Positions 1 through 12,755 of a stretch of 64,000 bases of DNA are shown here, one piece after another. Each line of letters begins with the position of its first letter. Positions within the stretch are counted from its first letter, which is position 1. The notes beneath the pieces are model-generated. The model was not told where the DNA came from, searched no databases, and was given only the letters and a program-made list of their open reading frames with translations. The translations under genes and the position numbers were made by a program. The stretch is from Raphanus sativus (lineage: Eukaryota; Streptophyta; Magnoliopsida; Brassicales; Brassicaceae): contig NC_079511.1 in NCBI RefSeq assembly GCF_000801105.2, positions 22,529,792-22,593,791 on the forward strand. Direction: 5' to 3'.

Positions 1-575
1 CCAAAAACAACAATAATTATTGGTAATTTAACCAATGAAAATTCAGACTGCAGAATGAATACAAATGGTCAAAAACACCAAATTATATTTATTTTTTAAA
101 TAAAAATTTGAGAATATCACTTAAAATGAAACAATTTTTTTTCTTAGAACCCTACTTAAAAGTGAAACGGAGGAGAATACCTAAAAAAACTTATTTGCTA
201 AATAACCAAAAAAAAAAAAAGAGTTAGATTTTTGGATATAAGAAAGAGAAAGGAGAGTTTTTGGTTAGTTAATGAATTATAGTTTTTTTTGTTAGTAGAC
301 CTAATTTCCGTTAAAAAAACGAAAATCAAAACACGGTGGCGACTTTATGGCACAGCCAATGACCAAAGACTTTGGAGCATTGACTTTGAAGCAAAGCCTG
401 AAAATAGCAAAACCATAGGCATTAAATCGAAGTCTCTCTCTCTCTCTCACACTGCAAATCTCAAACAACATTAAAACCCAAACCTACGAGAATCTCTCCC
501 TTCCTTGGTTGAAACCTCGTAAAGACAAAACCTTTGATCCTTTCTCCTCCCCCGAGACTCGTCCTCTCTCGCTTC
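1..575. promoter_or_regulatory. Upstream region and 5' leader of the FUT11-like gene
   Basis: The sequence is AT-rich without a convincing reading frame to about position 430. It is followed by a CT-microsatellite at about 433-450, then a less AT-rich CT-containing leader up to the ATG at 576. CT-rich tracts of this kind are common in plant 5' leaders, so transcription probably starts between about 430 and 500 (inference). No TATA box can be fixed with confidence. Confidence 0.4.
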
Positions 576-2639
<2,064 letters not shown>

Positions 2640-3068
2640 TTTCATACTCAAAGATATATTTCATCATTTCCATCTTTAGTTTCGAAGGCATTTCTCTCTG
2701 TGTTACAATCGCTAAGTGGAAGAAACCGAATATATGAGACAAAAAGGTCAATTTAGTTATGACACTGGTTTGTTTTAGCCAAGAGATTTCTCTGTGTGTA
2801 AAGCAATTCGGACATTGCAGATGATTTGTTGTTGCTTTCTTGGTGCAGATATGTTTGAAGGTTTTGATGAATTTGATAGTTTTTTTTCTCTTTAGAATTG
2901 GGTTTTTATGTTTAAACAAAAACCACTTTCCCACTAGTTTAAATTATAACCTCGTAAGTAGAAGAAAAAAATTGCTTTACATGTTTACAAAAAAAGTAAA
3001 AGAAAATGGTCAATTTGAAAGTATACTTTCAGTAATTAATGGTGAGACATACGATCCAATTATATATA
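2640..3068. other. 3' UTR and intergenic DNA after the FUT11-like gene
   Basis: The sequence stays mixed in composition to about 2940, consistent with a 3' UTR of 200-300 nt, and then becomes strongly AT-rich up to the proposed Helitron 5' end. Short frames here have no recognisable content. Confidence 0.4.
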
Positions 3069-4721
3069 TCTAATCTATTAATTTAGGGTTCTATTTTTAT
3101 CTACTATTAACAAGTCATAGTAGGACCACTTAAAGAATTAGTCAATATGACATATTTGATTATTTGTATTAACAATAAACCAACTATAAATATATTAACA
3201 ATAAACCAACTATAAATTTGATTTTTTTAATTATAATAAAATCTGTTGAGAAAGAATCTAACAAAATCTTAGTTTAAAATTTAAATATTTTTTTATAAAT
3301 AACACATTAATATATTTCGAAATTAGTAATATAATATTATTATAAGTAAATTTAACTAAAACTTATTATAAAAAAGAAAATAAAAAATTCTTTATACTAA
3401 CTTTTTTATAGATTCTATGATATATTCCGTATTATATAAAAATAGAAGTGCTATATGAATTAAATATTAAAAATATATTAAATAGGTAAATTAACAAAAA
3501 AAATTATTTTATTTTTTAACTTAAATAAATTATTGATCATAATTATAAGGGATTAAACTTCTAAAACTATATAATACTTTTATATTAAAATAAATGTATT
3601 AACATAAGTTAAAATTTTATATTTACAGCCATACATTATCTTTTTATTTATTTTGAAACTATTAGCAATATATTGCTTAAAAATGTTTATATACAAAAAT
3701 ATAATAGTATATAATAACCTTTAGTTCATATACTATTTAAAAATATGTTATTAGTAAAATATGAAATTTCAGTAATTCATTTAAAATATTAGTGACAAAA
3801 ATCAAATTTTAATTATAAATTTTGTTTTATTTTAATTGTAACAAAATTTGTTGATAAAAGAATTAAAAATATCACCAAAAATTCAAATATTTTATAAAAT
3901 GATACAGTAATGTAGTACCAAAACAAATTCAAAGTTCATGTATTATTCCAAACTCAAATAGTTGTGTAATTTTCCAAAGTTGTCTCGAAAAAATATATTA
4001 TTTTGAAAATAAATATTCAAACTCAAAATGATAATATTTCAAATTTTACAAAAGACAAAAATCATGGATAATAAAGATTAACTTTTTGAAATGTACCTGA
4101 AAAAAACTAACTATATATGTTGTAAAAATTTAAAGTAACCTAATGTTTTGACGTCTTAATTTAAAAAAAAAATAGAACTTAATATCATAACATCCAAAAC
4201 AAATATCCTATATAATAAATTTAATAAAATAGTATGATAGATACTACTATGTATAAAGTTTACTAAAACAATAGGATTATATTATTTAAAATAAATAAAT
4301 CCCGTAAAATACTAAAATGAGATATGTTAAAGTATATTTTCTTAAACACAACATGTAAATGTAATTATTTTAGTCATATTTATTTTCTATAATATAAATA
4401 AATAAAATTTAAAAATGTATTATATGCAAAATGTTTAAATTAAAGAAAACAACATAATTTGAATGGGGTTCTCTATTTGAGTATTTCATATTTTATTTTA
4501 TTTTATATTAGTAAGTAATAAAAATCAATAACAAAGTAAATTTTTTTTAAAAAACCATTATATATTAATAATACTGAATAAGAAATATAAACAATAATAT
4601 GATATAGTAATACAATATATAACACTAAAATAGAAATTATATATTTAAAATATTTTTAATAATATAAAATATATTTAAAAAATATAAATATATCCGCACG
4701 AACGTGCGGGTTAAAATCTAG
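3069..4721 (+). mobile_element. Non-autonomous Helitron, about 1.65 kb
   Basis: The right end has all hallmarks of a Helitron 3' terminus. A GC-rich hairpin (CCGCACG, AA, CGTGCGG at 4694-4709) stands in extremely AT-rich DNA, followed after eight bases by CTAG (4718-4721) and a target T. The proposed 5' end, TCTAATCTATTAATTT at 3069 preceded by A, resembles the TC-starting ends of the other Helitrons in this window. The interior is AT-rich and has no coding capacity. The 3' end is secure; the 5' end is inferred. Confidence 0.65.
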
Positions 4722-4884
4722 TATTTTTTTAAATATTAGTAATTACCATATATTCTGACCAATAATTCTTAGGAGAAATATCCTAAAAGTATAAAATTAT
4801 ATTTACATAAAGTATAAAATATATGCAATACCATTTAATTCGCTACTTGAATATTTAAGACTAGAAATAAAAATATTTAAGATT

Positions 4885-5140
4885 AGAACAGATCATCGTG
4901 GTCTAATAGTAAGGACCGGGTTCCTACCTCTACCCATGTAATGAGTTCGAACTCTAATAGAGGGAACTATTTCACGATGCATATTGCATCTGTTCACCAT
5001 ATTAATATAAGTCCATGTTTTATGATCTATTTAAATATCCGGGAGAGAGTCTATCCGTATGATGCATCTCTCATCCGAGATTTAGGTTGGTGTTTTTAAT
5101 AGATCCGGGTTTAACCTTTTACTTTAACAAAAAAAAATTA
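4885..5140 (+). mobile_element. tRNA-derived SINE
   Basis: A Pol III-like A box (TGGTCTAATAGTAAGG, about 4900-4915) and a B-box-like GAGTTCGAACTC (about 4943-4954) stand in a moderately GC block inside AT-rich DNA. The block continues with a non-tRNA body and ends in an A-rich tail at about 5130-5140. This arrangement (tRNA head, body, A/T tail) is typical of Brassicaceae SINEs. Target-site duplications could not be fixed by eye. Confidence 0.65.
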
Positions 5141-5606
5141 AAATTGTTGGAACAATCAATGAAACAAAGCACTCTATGGAATATTTTTTGATGTAAAAAA
5201 AAGGAAAAAATTAAGACTATTTTTTTGATCAAAAGGTTAAACTCTAAGCAACACTATCAATCTATGCATCAAGACTATAACTTTTAGAGAATCAGAAAAA
5301 AATATCTACAAAATAAAAAGACGGAACAAAAAAGATGAGGTAATATTTGCAGATTTCAAAATTTAGGCATATTATTCGATAAATAATTAAAGTAGTAGAG
5401 TAAATATCGTTAAAATATCAAAACAAATCTTTGCGAATCTTATTTAGAAACCGAATAAAAACTATAACAAACTCAACAACTGTATTAGTGAGTTTCCTTT
5501 GCGCAATCTCCGACTCATATTTAAACAAACCAACAAGAACCTCATTATTCACCTGATTGAAGTTTTTTTTTAATCAAAAAAAAATCTCGTACTGGGGTTT
5601 CAAGTT
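5141..5606. other. Upstream region of the TIGR01589-type gene
   Basis: AT-rich DNA with no feature recognised. The last 100 bases before the ATG at 5607 are less AT-rich and presumably hold the promoter and 5' leader. Confidence 0.3.
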
Positions 5607-6699
5607 ATGAGTAGAAATCAGACTGTTCTAGAGAAGATTACAAACCATGTATGATTTTTCATTCTTTCTGTGTAAATTCTTTTATGTTCATGCCTCATAA
5701 GTTCTTTTCAAACTTTGTTTCAGATCAAGGAGGAAATCGAAAGATGTATTAAAAAATATATGAATTTGGAACAAACCATTACGTATCTAGGTGAAAAGCA
5801 CCATATTCATCATGTGATCACTATCGCAAGTAAGTAAACAATCAAATTTGATTTCAATTTCTCAATCTTTTCCTCTCCTGTAAAATTTTGTTTTTGTTTG
5901 CAGTTTGGGAACGTCTTCAAGAAGGTAATCCAGATTTCTTCGAAGAATACTACAAAAGATGCGAAGTAGCTCGTCAAATAGCTACCTTCAACGACTTGCT
6001 TGCTCAACAAGTAGACCTAATGCACCAACTTAGTAATGTTGCACCAGGTAACTAATAACAGTTAGAACACTGTTATGTTTCTCGTTAAGCTTATTACTCA
6101 AATTGTTCTATGAAAGACCTGATTTGTGTGTCTTTTTGTAGTAACACAGCTTCAGCAACCTATTGATCAACTTGATCATCATAATCAAGTAAATCATCAC
6201 CATCAAGATCATATTTATGATCAGTGGATTGCATCTAATGATTTTGCTTATATAGAGAACTCAATCTCTTCTTTCATTGACCGGTCATGGATTGCTGCAC
6301 CACAACAATCAGATCTTTTTAATTACGGTACTGATTTTCAAGATATGATGAGGATAGAGCAATTCACTAGAGATTTAGATCAAGAACAACAAATATTGCA
6401 ACTAAAATCTCAGCAACCACAACATCTAACAGATCAACAAGTAGAATATTGTCCTCAGAAACATTACTATACGACATTACCTGTGCAACAAGTGCCTCCT
6501 CCTCAATCTCAGGCTTCTTCTAACAGTCTTGATTTTGGTAAACTAGCTTAAAAAACTTTTCACGCACACATGCACACTACTAAATATGGTTTCTTTGTTT
6601 TTTTCTCTTGAAGTAGGTGATGGATTCACCAACACCAACGGCTCAAAAGCAACAACACAGAGTGAAGCAACAAAAGAAATTCGCAAAAACAATCAGTAA
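5607..6699 (+). CDS. Plant-specific TIGR01589-domain protein, function unknown, five exons
   Basis: Exons 5607-5648, 5724-5829, 5904-6047, 6142-6537 and 6617-6699 join in frame with GT-AG introns to give 771 nt, or 256 residues, ending at TAA 6697-6699. Residues about 12-85 carry the pattern of the uncharacterised plant domain TIGR01589. It has a helix with IERC, a YMN motif, an aliphatic stretch leading to IWERLQEGNPDFFEEYY, and a third helix (RQIATFNDLLAQQ). Gln/His-rich low-complexity sequence follows (for example HHNQVNHHHQDH), then a Ser/Thr/Lys-rich tail. No catalytic motif, signal peptide or membrane segment is visible. Some members of this family have been discussed as small nuclear or regulatory proteins, but nothing here proves a role. 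The tail exon is inferred from splice sites and frame; without it the protein would stop at 6549 after intron read-through. Confidence 0.85.
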
Positions 6700-7119
6700 T
6701 GCATATTTTAGAACTTTTCTTGTTTCCTTTTTCTTCTTTTGCTCAGTTCCTTTACTTCAGAACACTTGTTTGAAATAAACGGAGCTGACAATAAAGTGTC
6801 GATTTCATGCAATATCAAAGATCCTGTTCACTTACTCTCTGTAAATATATCAGCCATGCATATTTTTCTTGCATTTGTGTGAAGAATTAAAGAAAAAATC
6901 CACAATATTTCTGCAAGATTTTAAGGAAAAGAATTAGTGTAAAAATAGCAGCAAAATTGAGACAATGGCCAACTGTACCAACGGTGGTATACAAAATATG
7001 TAGTCATACTAGAAAACGGATGTAAAAGAAAACCAGAATACAACCGGTTTAAAAGTTGGTTTAATCTTTTGGTACAGATTAAATTTCAGATTAGTATTTA
7101 TTATTTAACAATAACGAAA
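6700..7119. other. 3' region of the TIGR01589 gene and spacer to the 7SL promoter
   Basis: Probable 3' UTR to about 6900, then mixed sequence without recognisable genes. Confidence 0.3.
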
Positions 7120-7162
7120 GTCCCACATCAGAAGAAACATGGTTTTCCTTAACGTATATATA
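7120..7162 (+). promoter_or_regulatory. Plant Pol III snRNA-type promoter: USE and TATA box
   Basis: GTCCCACATCA at 7120-7130 matches the plant upstream sequence element (consensus RTCCCACATCG) except for the last base. A TATA box (TATATATAA, from about 7155) lies 24 bp further on. In plants this shorter USE-TATA spacing marks Pol III genes such as U6 and 7SL, whereas Pol II snRNA genes have a longer gap (known biology). The 7SL-like RNA start lies about 31 bp after the TATA box. Confidence 0.8.
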
Positions 7163-7185
7163 AGTTTAGTTCACAAGTACTTAAC

Positions 7186-7435
7186 GTCGAGCTTAGTAAC
7201 GTTAGCTTGTGATCCGAGTGGAGACAATAAGGTGATGGAAAAATTGGGTCGACTGGCCGGGGGTTGGTTTGGTTAGGATTACCTATTTGCCAAGTTTGGG
7301 AGTTCAGTTACATGAGTTGCTTCGGCTTTCATGTTTCTCACCTGTTAGTCTCCTAGAGGGGAAGGAATATTGGACTCTGTTAGTCTTAACCACAACTATG
7401 ACCCGGTACGTCCGTTCCAATTAGACTGTTACTTT
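7186..7435 (+). ncRNA. 7SL/SRP RNA-like gene, divergent short copy
   Basis: The transcript would begin GTCGAGCTTAGTAAC and contain TTGTGATCC, matching the 5' Alu-domain pattern I recall for plant 7SL. Its first 55 bases closely match the second copy at 9343. The distal parts can pair: about 7240-7280 is similar to the reverse complement of the 3' end, as expected for the long SRP helix 5. It ends at T-runs (7432-7435 and 7441-7449), which suit Pol III termination. At about 250 nt it is shorter than the usual 300 and lacks most of the central S-domain segment present in the second copy (around 9560-9600). It may therefore be a pseudogene or a divergent paralogue despite its good promoter. Confidence 0.65.
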
Positions 7436-7449
7436 TGCTATTTTTTTTT

Positions 7450-7824
7450 GTTTAAAAAATATTTAACGTATTTCTAATAGTTTTAACTTTCTAGTTTCTC
7501 ACCTGTTTGATATTCATGGGTTGATGGTTTAGGCCTTAGTGTTAGCTTTACAGGTTGTCTAATCTTAGTTTATTGGAACCAAAAGTTATAAACCACTTCT
7601 TTCTATCCAAACCAAAATTCTAAGAATTTTTTCTGAAGCGATCAGAAGAATTCATCAAATCCAGTCTTTTTTTTTGGGCTTGTTTTTCTTCGGTTCGGTA
7701 GGTTATAGTTTATTTTGAACAATTCAGCAGCTGACGCCTCACCCAAGGAAGTTCTGCTCGTTGCTACTCTGTAATCCTTCGTATTTTTAATGAACAGTAT
7801 GTCGTTAAAAAAAGGTAAGTTGTA
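7450..7824. other. Spacer after the first 7SL-like gene
   Basis: Mixed composition with no recognised gene. A short minus-strand frame at 7642-7848 has no family resemblance. Confidence 0.25.
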
Positions 7825-8690
7825 GTTTTTTGAATTGTTGGATTTCAAGAGTCAGGTTGGGAACACCGAACAATGAATAACAGTGCTTCTTGCTTTCTTA
7901 ACGTTCTTGTTCATAGACGATTATGATAGTCGACGGGTGGGTTAACCTTAGTCCTTCACCGATTCGTGGGTTAATCATATTGTATGACCATTCGACATTG
8001 GCGAGTCTTTTGTTTACAAAGGATGGTGAAGGACCATTCAACTTGACTATATTTCCCTTATGAATATGAAATACAAAATTTATTTTGACCTTAACAGATG
8101 AAATGTATGTAGATCTTTAACACTCAATCATCCAGAGACCATAAAATCAACATCATACTAGAAATATCTAGTCATTCTAATTTTTTTGAGTTGTTGGATT
8201 TTTGTTGGATTTCAAGAGTGAAGTTGAAAACATTGAATAGAACTGCATCTTGGTTCCTTAACATCAAGGGTGGGCTAATCTTATCGTATGACCCATTCAC
8301 AACTGCAAGTCTTCTGTTTACAAAGGATGGTGAAGGACCATTCAACTTGATTATCTCTCCCTTATGAATATGAAATGCAAAACTTATTTTGACATTATTT
8401 CCCATTAATAACAGATGAAACCATATATAGATTTTAACGCTCAAAGATCCAGAGATCACCAACAAATCATGACAACAAAACCATAAAAACATTGATGGAC
8501 ACCAAATTCAGAAAGAAACTCTTAGAAATCAGCAATCATAACCATCACTTTTGATATTGAGCTGTTGGGTTAGAACTTAGAAGAGTGAAATTAGGAACAA
8601 TGAATATCATTATATCAGTGCTTCTTGGTTCCTTAACGATCGTGCTCGTCAACAAGATGCCGATAGATTCATTCATACAAAACTACCCAT
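7825..8690 (+). repeat. Three degenerate tandem units of about 360 bp
   Basis: The same block recurs at about 7825, 8181 and 8550. It runs: TTTTGA(A/G)TTGTTGG, AAGAGT, a GAACA/GAATA stretch, then CTTCTTG-(C/G)TT-CTTAACG. The first two units also share a long distal part (TTTACAAAGGATGGTGAAGG, then CCCTTATGAATATGAAAT, at 8015-8070 and 8317-8375). The third unit is truncated. Units differ by scattered substitutions and small indels. The identity of the unit is unknown, and no open frame spans it. Confidence 0.75.
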
Positions 8691-9275
8691 GGTGTTTTGC
8701 GAATATCAGAAAACAATGGTGACAACATGGAAGACAGAAGTTCAGAACAATGGTTTCAATGTTATGTTCCTTTTTTAATAAGCTTGTTGTTTCTTGAGAC
8801 ACAACTTGTCTATAGATGTGTTAGTGGCTGCATATGAACGAACCCTATTCTCATTTTTAGTAAAGTCTACAAAAGCTTTGTTTCTGTTCCATGTCTTTAG
8901 TCTCATGTGTGTTTCACACTGCGCATCTCTGGGAGTGAAAGCAGGTCTACTGTGGGAGATCGTTTAGCTATGATGCTAGCTTCAAAGATCAATTATGACG
9001 GGGGTATTTTAGGTTCCTCTGCTTGAGTTTGTTTGTGCTTCAAGAACAAATTGAGAAGACAATGTGCTGGATCGTTATCATGAAAGCAATGTCGAATGAA
9101 GGGAAGCTACGATTCAGAAAATGAAATCAAAGGACGAAACGGGGCGATTGAAAGAAAGTTTAACATTAGTCTCTCATATTCAGAATATGAAACTGAAAGA
9201 AAAACAAAATTGATTTGAAAGTACAGAGTGTGAAATCTCAAACATAAAATGAGTGAAATGTTTTGTTTATTATAA
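8691..9275. other. Unassigned spacer before the second 7SL-like gene
   Basis: No gene recognised. Positions 9187-9245 hold a block of about 55 bases (around AACTGAAAGAAAAACAAAAT and GTACAGAGTGT) that recurs at 12933-12991 on the far side of the 7SL array and the viral insertion. Confidence 0.4.
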
Positions 9276-9320
9276 AGTCCCACATCGGAGAAAACATGCA
9301 TTTAGTTGTTGCATATATAA
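9276..9320 (+). promoter_or_regulatory. Pol III promoter of the second 7SL gene: USE and TATA
   Basis: GTCCCACATCG at 9277-9287 is an exact match to the plant USE. TATATAA at 9314-9320 lies about 26 bp downstream, and the RNA start at about 9343 lies a further 29 bp from the start of the TATA box. This is the architecture known for Arabidopsis 7SL and U6 genes. Confidence 0.85.
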
Positions 9321-9342
9321 GTCTAGGTAACAATAACTATAC

Positions 9343-9650
9343 GTCGAGCTTAGTAACACAAGCTTGTGATCCAAGTGGAGACATTAAGATGATGGGACAT
9401 TGGCCAAATCTCTTTGGGCCGGGTTCGGTCAGGGCTAATTCTGGCCTGCCCATTCCAAGTCGGGAATTGAGGATATGGACTCGAGCGAAGGCTTGTGGTT
9501 TGGACCCTCTTAGAGCGGAGGAGACTGCGTGAGGCTGGTTTCACAGAGCAGCGTTCACCTCTCGCTTTCGACGGTGGAAGGATTACAGGCTGGTGCCTTC
9601 TGAGCCCACTATCACCCAATAGTTCGACTCTAATTGGACCATCATTTTTT
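9343..9650 (+). ncRNA. 7SL RNA (signal recognition particle RNA) gene
   Basis: The RNA scaffold of SRP pairs with SRP proteins and targets ribosomes to the ER. The 5' end (GTCGAGCTTAGTAACACAAG, TTGTGATCC, GGAGACATTAAGATGATGG) follows the plant 7SL Alu domain I remember. The 5' flank of the S domain (about 9396-9445) resembles the reverse complement of the 3' end (about 9595-9645), so a long helix 5 can form. The central block includes AGAGCAG and a GC-rich hairpin around CTCTCGCTTTCGACGGTGG. The total length of about 305 nt is right for 7SL, and it ends in six Ts (9645-9650). I cannot verify the helix 8 asymmetric-loop residues by eye. The 3' part is repeated three more times downstream. Confidence 0.75.
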
Positions 9651-9682
9651 ATTTAATGTTCCATCGCTTCGTGTGTGTTTTT

Positions 9683-9895
9683 ATTCTGGCCTGCCCATTC
9701 CAAGTCGGGAGTTGAGGATATGGACTCGAGCGAAGGCTTGTGGTTCAGACCCTCTTAGAGCGGAGGAGACTGCGTGAGGCTGGTTTCACAGAGCAGCGTT
9801 CACCTCCTGTTTTCAACGGTGGAAGGATTACGGGCTGGTGCCTTCCGAGTCCACTATGACCCAACAGTTCGACTCTAATCGGACCATCATTTTTT
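9683..9895 (+). pseudogene. Partial 7SL copy lacking the 5' Alu domain (copy b)
   Basis: From ATTCTGGCCTGCCC to the terminal T-run it parallels 9438-9650 with scattered substitutions. It has no Alu-domain half and no USE or TATA directly upstream. Confidence 0.85.
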
Positions 9896-9979
9896 GTTTA
9901 ATGTTCCATCGTTTCGTGTGTGGTTTGATTTTTTTTCCGGTGATGTTTATCTTCTAACTCTTATTATATTTGTTTGTTC

Positions 9980-10128
9980 GGACCCTCTTAGAGCAGAGGA
10001 GACTGCGTGAGGCTGGTTTCACAGAGCAGCGTTCACCTCCCGCTTTCGACGGTGGAAGGATTACAGGCTGGTGCCTTCTGAGCCCACTATGACCCAATAG
10101 TTCGACTCTAATCGGACCATCATTTTTT
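9980..10128 (+). pseudogene. Partial 7SL copy (copy c)
   Basis: Starts at GGACCCTCTTAGAGC, inside the S domain, and ends at the T-run 10123-10128. It is nearly identical to 9502-9650, differing for example at CCCGC versus CTCGC. It has no promoter of its own. Confidence 0.85.
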
Positions 10129-10160
10129 ATTTAATGTTCCATCGCTTCGTGTGTGTTTTT

Positions 10161-10373
10161 ATTCTGGCCTGCCCTTTCCAAGTTGGGAGTTGAGGATATG
10201 GACTCGAGCGAAGGCTTGTGGTTCAGACCCTCTTAGAGCGGAGGAGACTGTGTGAGGCTGGTTTCACAGAGCAGCGTTCACCTCCTGCTTTCAACGGTGG
10301 AAGGATTACGGGCTGGTGCCTTCCGAGTCCACTATGACCCAACAGTTCGACTCTAATCGGACCATCATTTTTT
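10161..10373 (+). pseudogene. Partial 7SL copy (copy d)
   Basis: Duplicate of copy b, from ATTCTGGCCTGCCC to the T-run 10368-10373, and lacking the Alu domain. It differs from copy b by a few substitutions only. Confidence 0.85.
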
Positions 10374-10681
10374 GTTTAATGTTCCATCGTTTCGTGTGTG
10401 GTTTGATTTTTTTTTCCGGTGATGTTTATCTTCTAACTCTTATTATATTTGTTTGTTGTCCATCATTGTTAAACCTTTTTATTTTTTTTTCGAAATGGTT
10501 TTTTAAATCTTCTATCGTTATACACTTGTTATTTTCTAATTATTTAACTTTCTTGTTTAATCCTTTTCTTTCTTCTAATTGCCTATTATTTAATTGTTTG
10601 TAATCTTTTCTTCAAGTTCTTTATTTTTTTTTGTTTTAGTCGTTCTAAATCGTTATCTTGTCTTTTTTCTATTTCCTAGTA

Positions 10682-11333
10682 TCTATCTTATTAAAGTAGA
10701 AGTACATTTTGGAAATGTCTGGAAACAAGGATAGTAGTAAAAAAATATAATGTTGTTTGGAAACATAGATAGAACTATATTAAAGAAAAAATGGGCTTAT
10801 CTTGAATAATAGATTATTATAGCCCAAAGTACAATTAATATTTATTCTTGGATTTTGTATGATTGTTATTAATTTGTTAAGAAAAATTATTAGAATTATT
10901 TATAGTTTCATTTAAGGGTTTTTGAATAAATAAAGAACAGAATATAAACTATATAATATATATTTCGTATTGTTACTTTCTGTTTTTGTATATTTTAAAT
11001 ACCTTTCCCAAAATTTCTTGATATATAATTTAACAAATGCAATATAACTATATAGTGATCCACCTCATGAGTTATTTTGTATATTTAAAAATGATACATT
11101 ATTATTAAGTTACAAAATTATTAAATTACAAAAAGTATATATATTTTAAAAATTCTTACTACAGTGTTTACGGTTCACAATATTTTACGGACATCTCTAT
11201 TACACGACACAGTAATGAAATACATAGTTTAAACAATAAACAAAAGTAGTAAAACTGGAACCATAAAATTTTAACTTTCTAAAGTTTGTATATACTAAGT
11301 GTATAAACAAAAGTTGTGCGGGTCAATATCTAG
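10682..11333 (+). mobile_element. Non-autonomous Helitron nested in the viral remnant
   Basis: It begins after an A with TCTATCTTATTAAAGTAGAAGT, the 5' pattern of a common Brassicaceae Helitron family. It ends TGCGGGTCAATATCTAG (CTAG at 11330-11333) followed by T. A short GAAACA-type minisatellite lies near the 5' end (about 10708-10795). The 3' hairpin is degenerate. No coding sequence is present. It postdates the viral insertion. Confidence 0.75.
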
Positions 11334-11977
11334 TTATTTTTATTTGGTCTCCAAGTTTTTCTGTCATAATTTTTCAGTTAATTTATTTATGGTTTCTGTT
11401 AGGTTTTTTTACTATTATTAATATGTCATACAATCCTTATAGTTTGTCTAGTAATAATATATATTTTTAATTTCAGAAATATCTTTTTGTAATTTTTCAA
11501 TATGTTTACTTGAATCTATAATTTTATCTAGTTTTTTCTTGAACCGTTATTTTAATTTGGTTCATTGATATGTTACCAATTATTTGGGTTTGATTGTTTA
11601 GTATTCCACATATTATTCTCAACGAATAACTTATTTTATGATCTTCTCTTATGTTTGCTTCCATCATATATTCGGTGTTTTCCATCATATTTCTTTCTAA
11701 TGGTATATTTTTTCTTTATATGGTATTCCTGGTATAGAGTATAACTCTGGATGATATTCGATAGTTTGGTTTATAATTTCGTCCATTTTATAAACTTATC
11801 AGTTTTTCTATTATTTTGATTTCTTGAATGTTTTTTGTTTATCAGATTTCCTTCATCTTCTGAGTATTCTAATGCTCGACCTTTATTCTTATTTACGACT
11901 GCACAAAATACTTTATATTCTCTTGTTTCTGTTCATTAATTTTTTCAAATTTATTACTATCTTTACTCGGTTTTGGT

Positions 11978-11990
11978 GGCTCTGATACCA
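11978..11990 (-). other. tRNA-Met primer-binding site of the endogenous pararetrovirus
   Basis: The minus strand reads TGGTATCAGAGCC, complementary to the 3' end of plant initiator tRNA-Met. Members of Caulimoviridae and many plant LTR elements use this primer site. Its position beside movement-protein-like frames favours Caulimoviridae over an LTR retrotransposon. Confidence 0.75.
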
Positions 11991-12020
11991 ATTTTTTCTT
12001 ATATTTCCGACCCTGCTTTT

Positions 12021-12755
12021 TCATAGTTTATTATCTAGTGTTGTTATCGATCGGTCTATTTTATTTAGTTTTTGATTAATTTGTTGTAACTCATATGAAC
12101 TACTAATTGAATTTATTCTTTCGTTGAAGGTTCTGTCTCTATCTACTCTTGATCCACTAGAGCTCGGTTCCAAAAAATTTAACTGTGGTGTATGTGTCCT
12201 ATTTTTTTGGTCATCTATTTTTTTCTTTGGTATAAACTTAACAGTGGTTGTTTCTTTGAACAAGTTTTCTAGATATATATCATTCTTGTTTGTAAATTCA
12301 ATACTATGTGCTGATGAGGATAAAACGTACCCAACAGCATACGTAATTGATAGCAGATGATCTCCGTCTTCCATAATATCATGTCTTTGGAAATCGTAGA
12401 TAATTCCGATTGAATTGTTAAGTTTTTTTTTTGTTAATAGGATGCCAAATTGACAGACCCCATTAAATTTAACAACTGAGTGTTTTAAATTGCTATTTAT
12501 TATTCAAATTATTTTATCGTTTTCGTCTTGAATTCTGTTGACGGTTACTACTAATCTAATTAGGGAATCGATATTCCTTTTAAATGTTGACCTTACTATT
12601 ATTTGAATTGTTCCTATGTGTATATACAATATTTTTTCTTGATGACTTGATTTCGTTTTACTTATTTTTTCGTTTAAGGCTTCAGATGAAGTAAAGAATA
12701 ATAGAGGCTTGTAATTTCTGTCGGAATCCAATATTTTATTCGCATTCAATTGCAA
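12021..12755 (-). pseudogene. Broken caulimovirid movement-protein-like region
   Basis: Two minus-strand frames, 12755-12504 (83 residues) and 12374-12021 (117 residues), are separated by stops and a frame change. Their order and character fit the 30K-type cell-to-cell movement protein of Caulimoviridae. The first holds a beta-rich segment around YIHIGTIQIIVRSTF, the second a stretch around LLSITYAVGYVLSSSAHSI and then a coiled-coil-like tail (LQQINQKLNKIDRS). The region is interrupted, lacks a proper start, and is T-rich on the plus strand like the rest of the remnant. The assignment rests on remembered family patterns only. Confidence 0.6.

Larger units (their letters stand above)
9502..10457 (+). 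repeat. Tandem duplication of about 478 bp carrying 7SL 3' fragments
   Basis: The segment from GGACCCTCTTAGAGC at 9502 to TATATTTGTTTGTT at 9978 is repeated almost unchanged from 9980 to 10457. Each unit holds two versions of the 7SL 3' region, separated by a spacer with TTTAATGTTCCATCG and GTTTCGTGTGTG. The two half-units within a unit differ more than the two units do. The order of events is therefore likely an older local duplication followed by a recent one of the whole pair (inference). Confidence 0.9.

Noticed and set aside
9263..9619. Open frames of 89 codons on both strands
   Set aside because: They lie within the 7SL RNA gene and its promoter; structured RNA explains the sequence and no protein family fits.
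11978..11990. Primer-binding site of an LTR retrotransposon
   Set aside because: No long terminal repeats are present beside it, and the neighbouring frames look like a caulimovirid movement protein.
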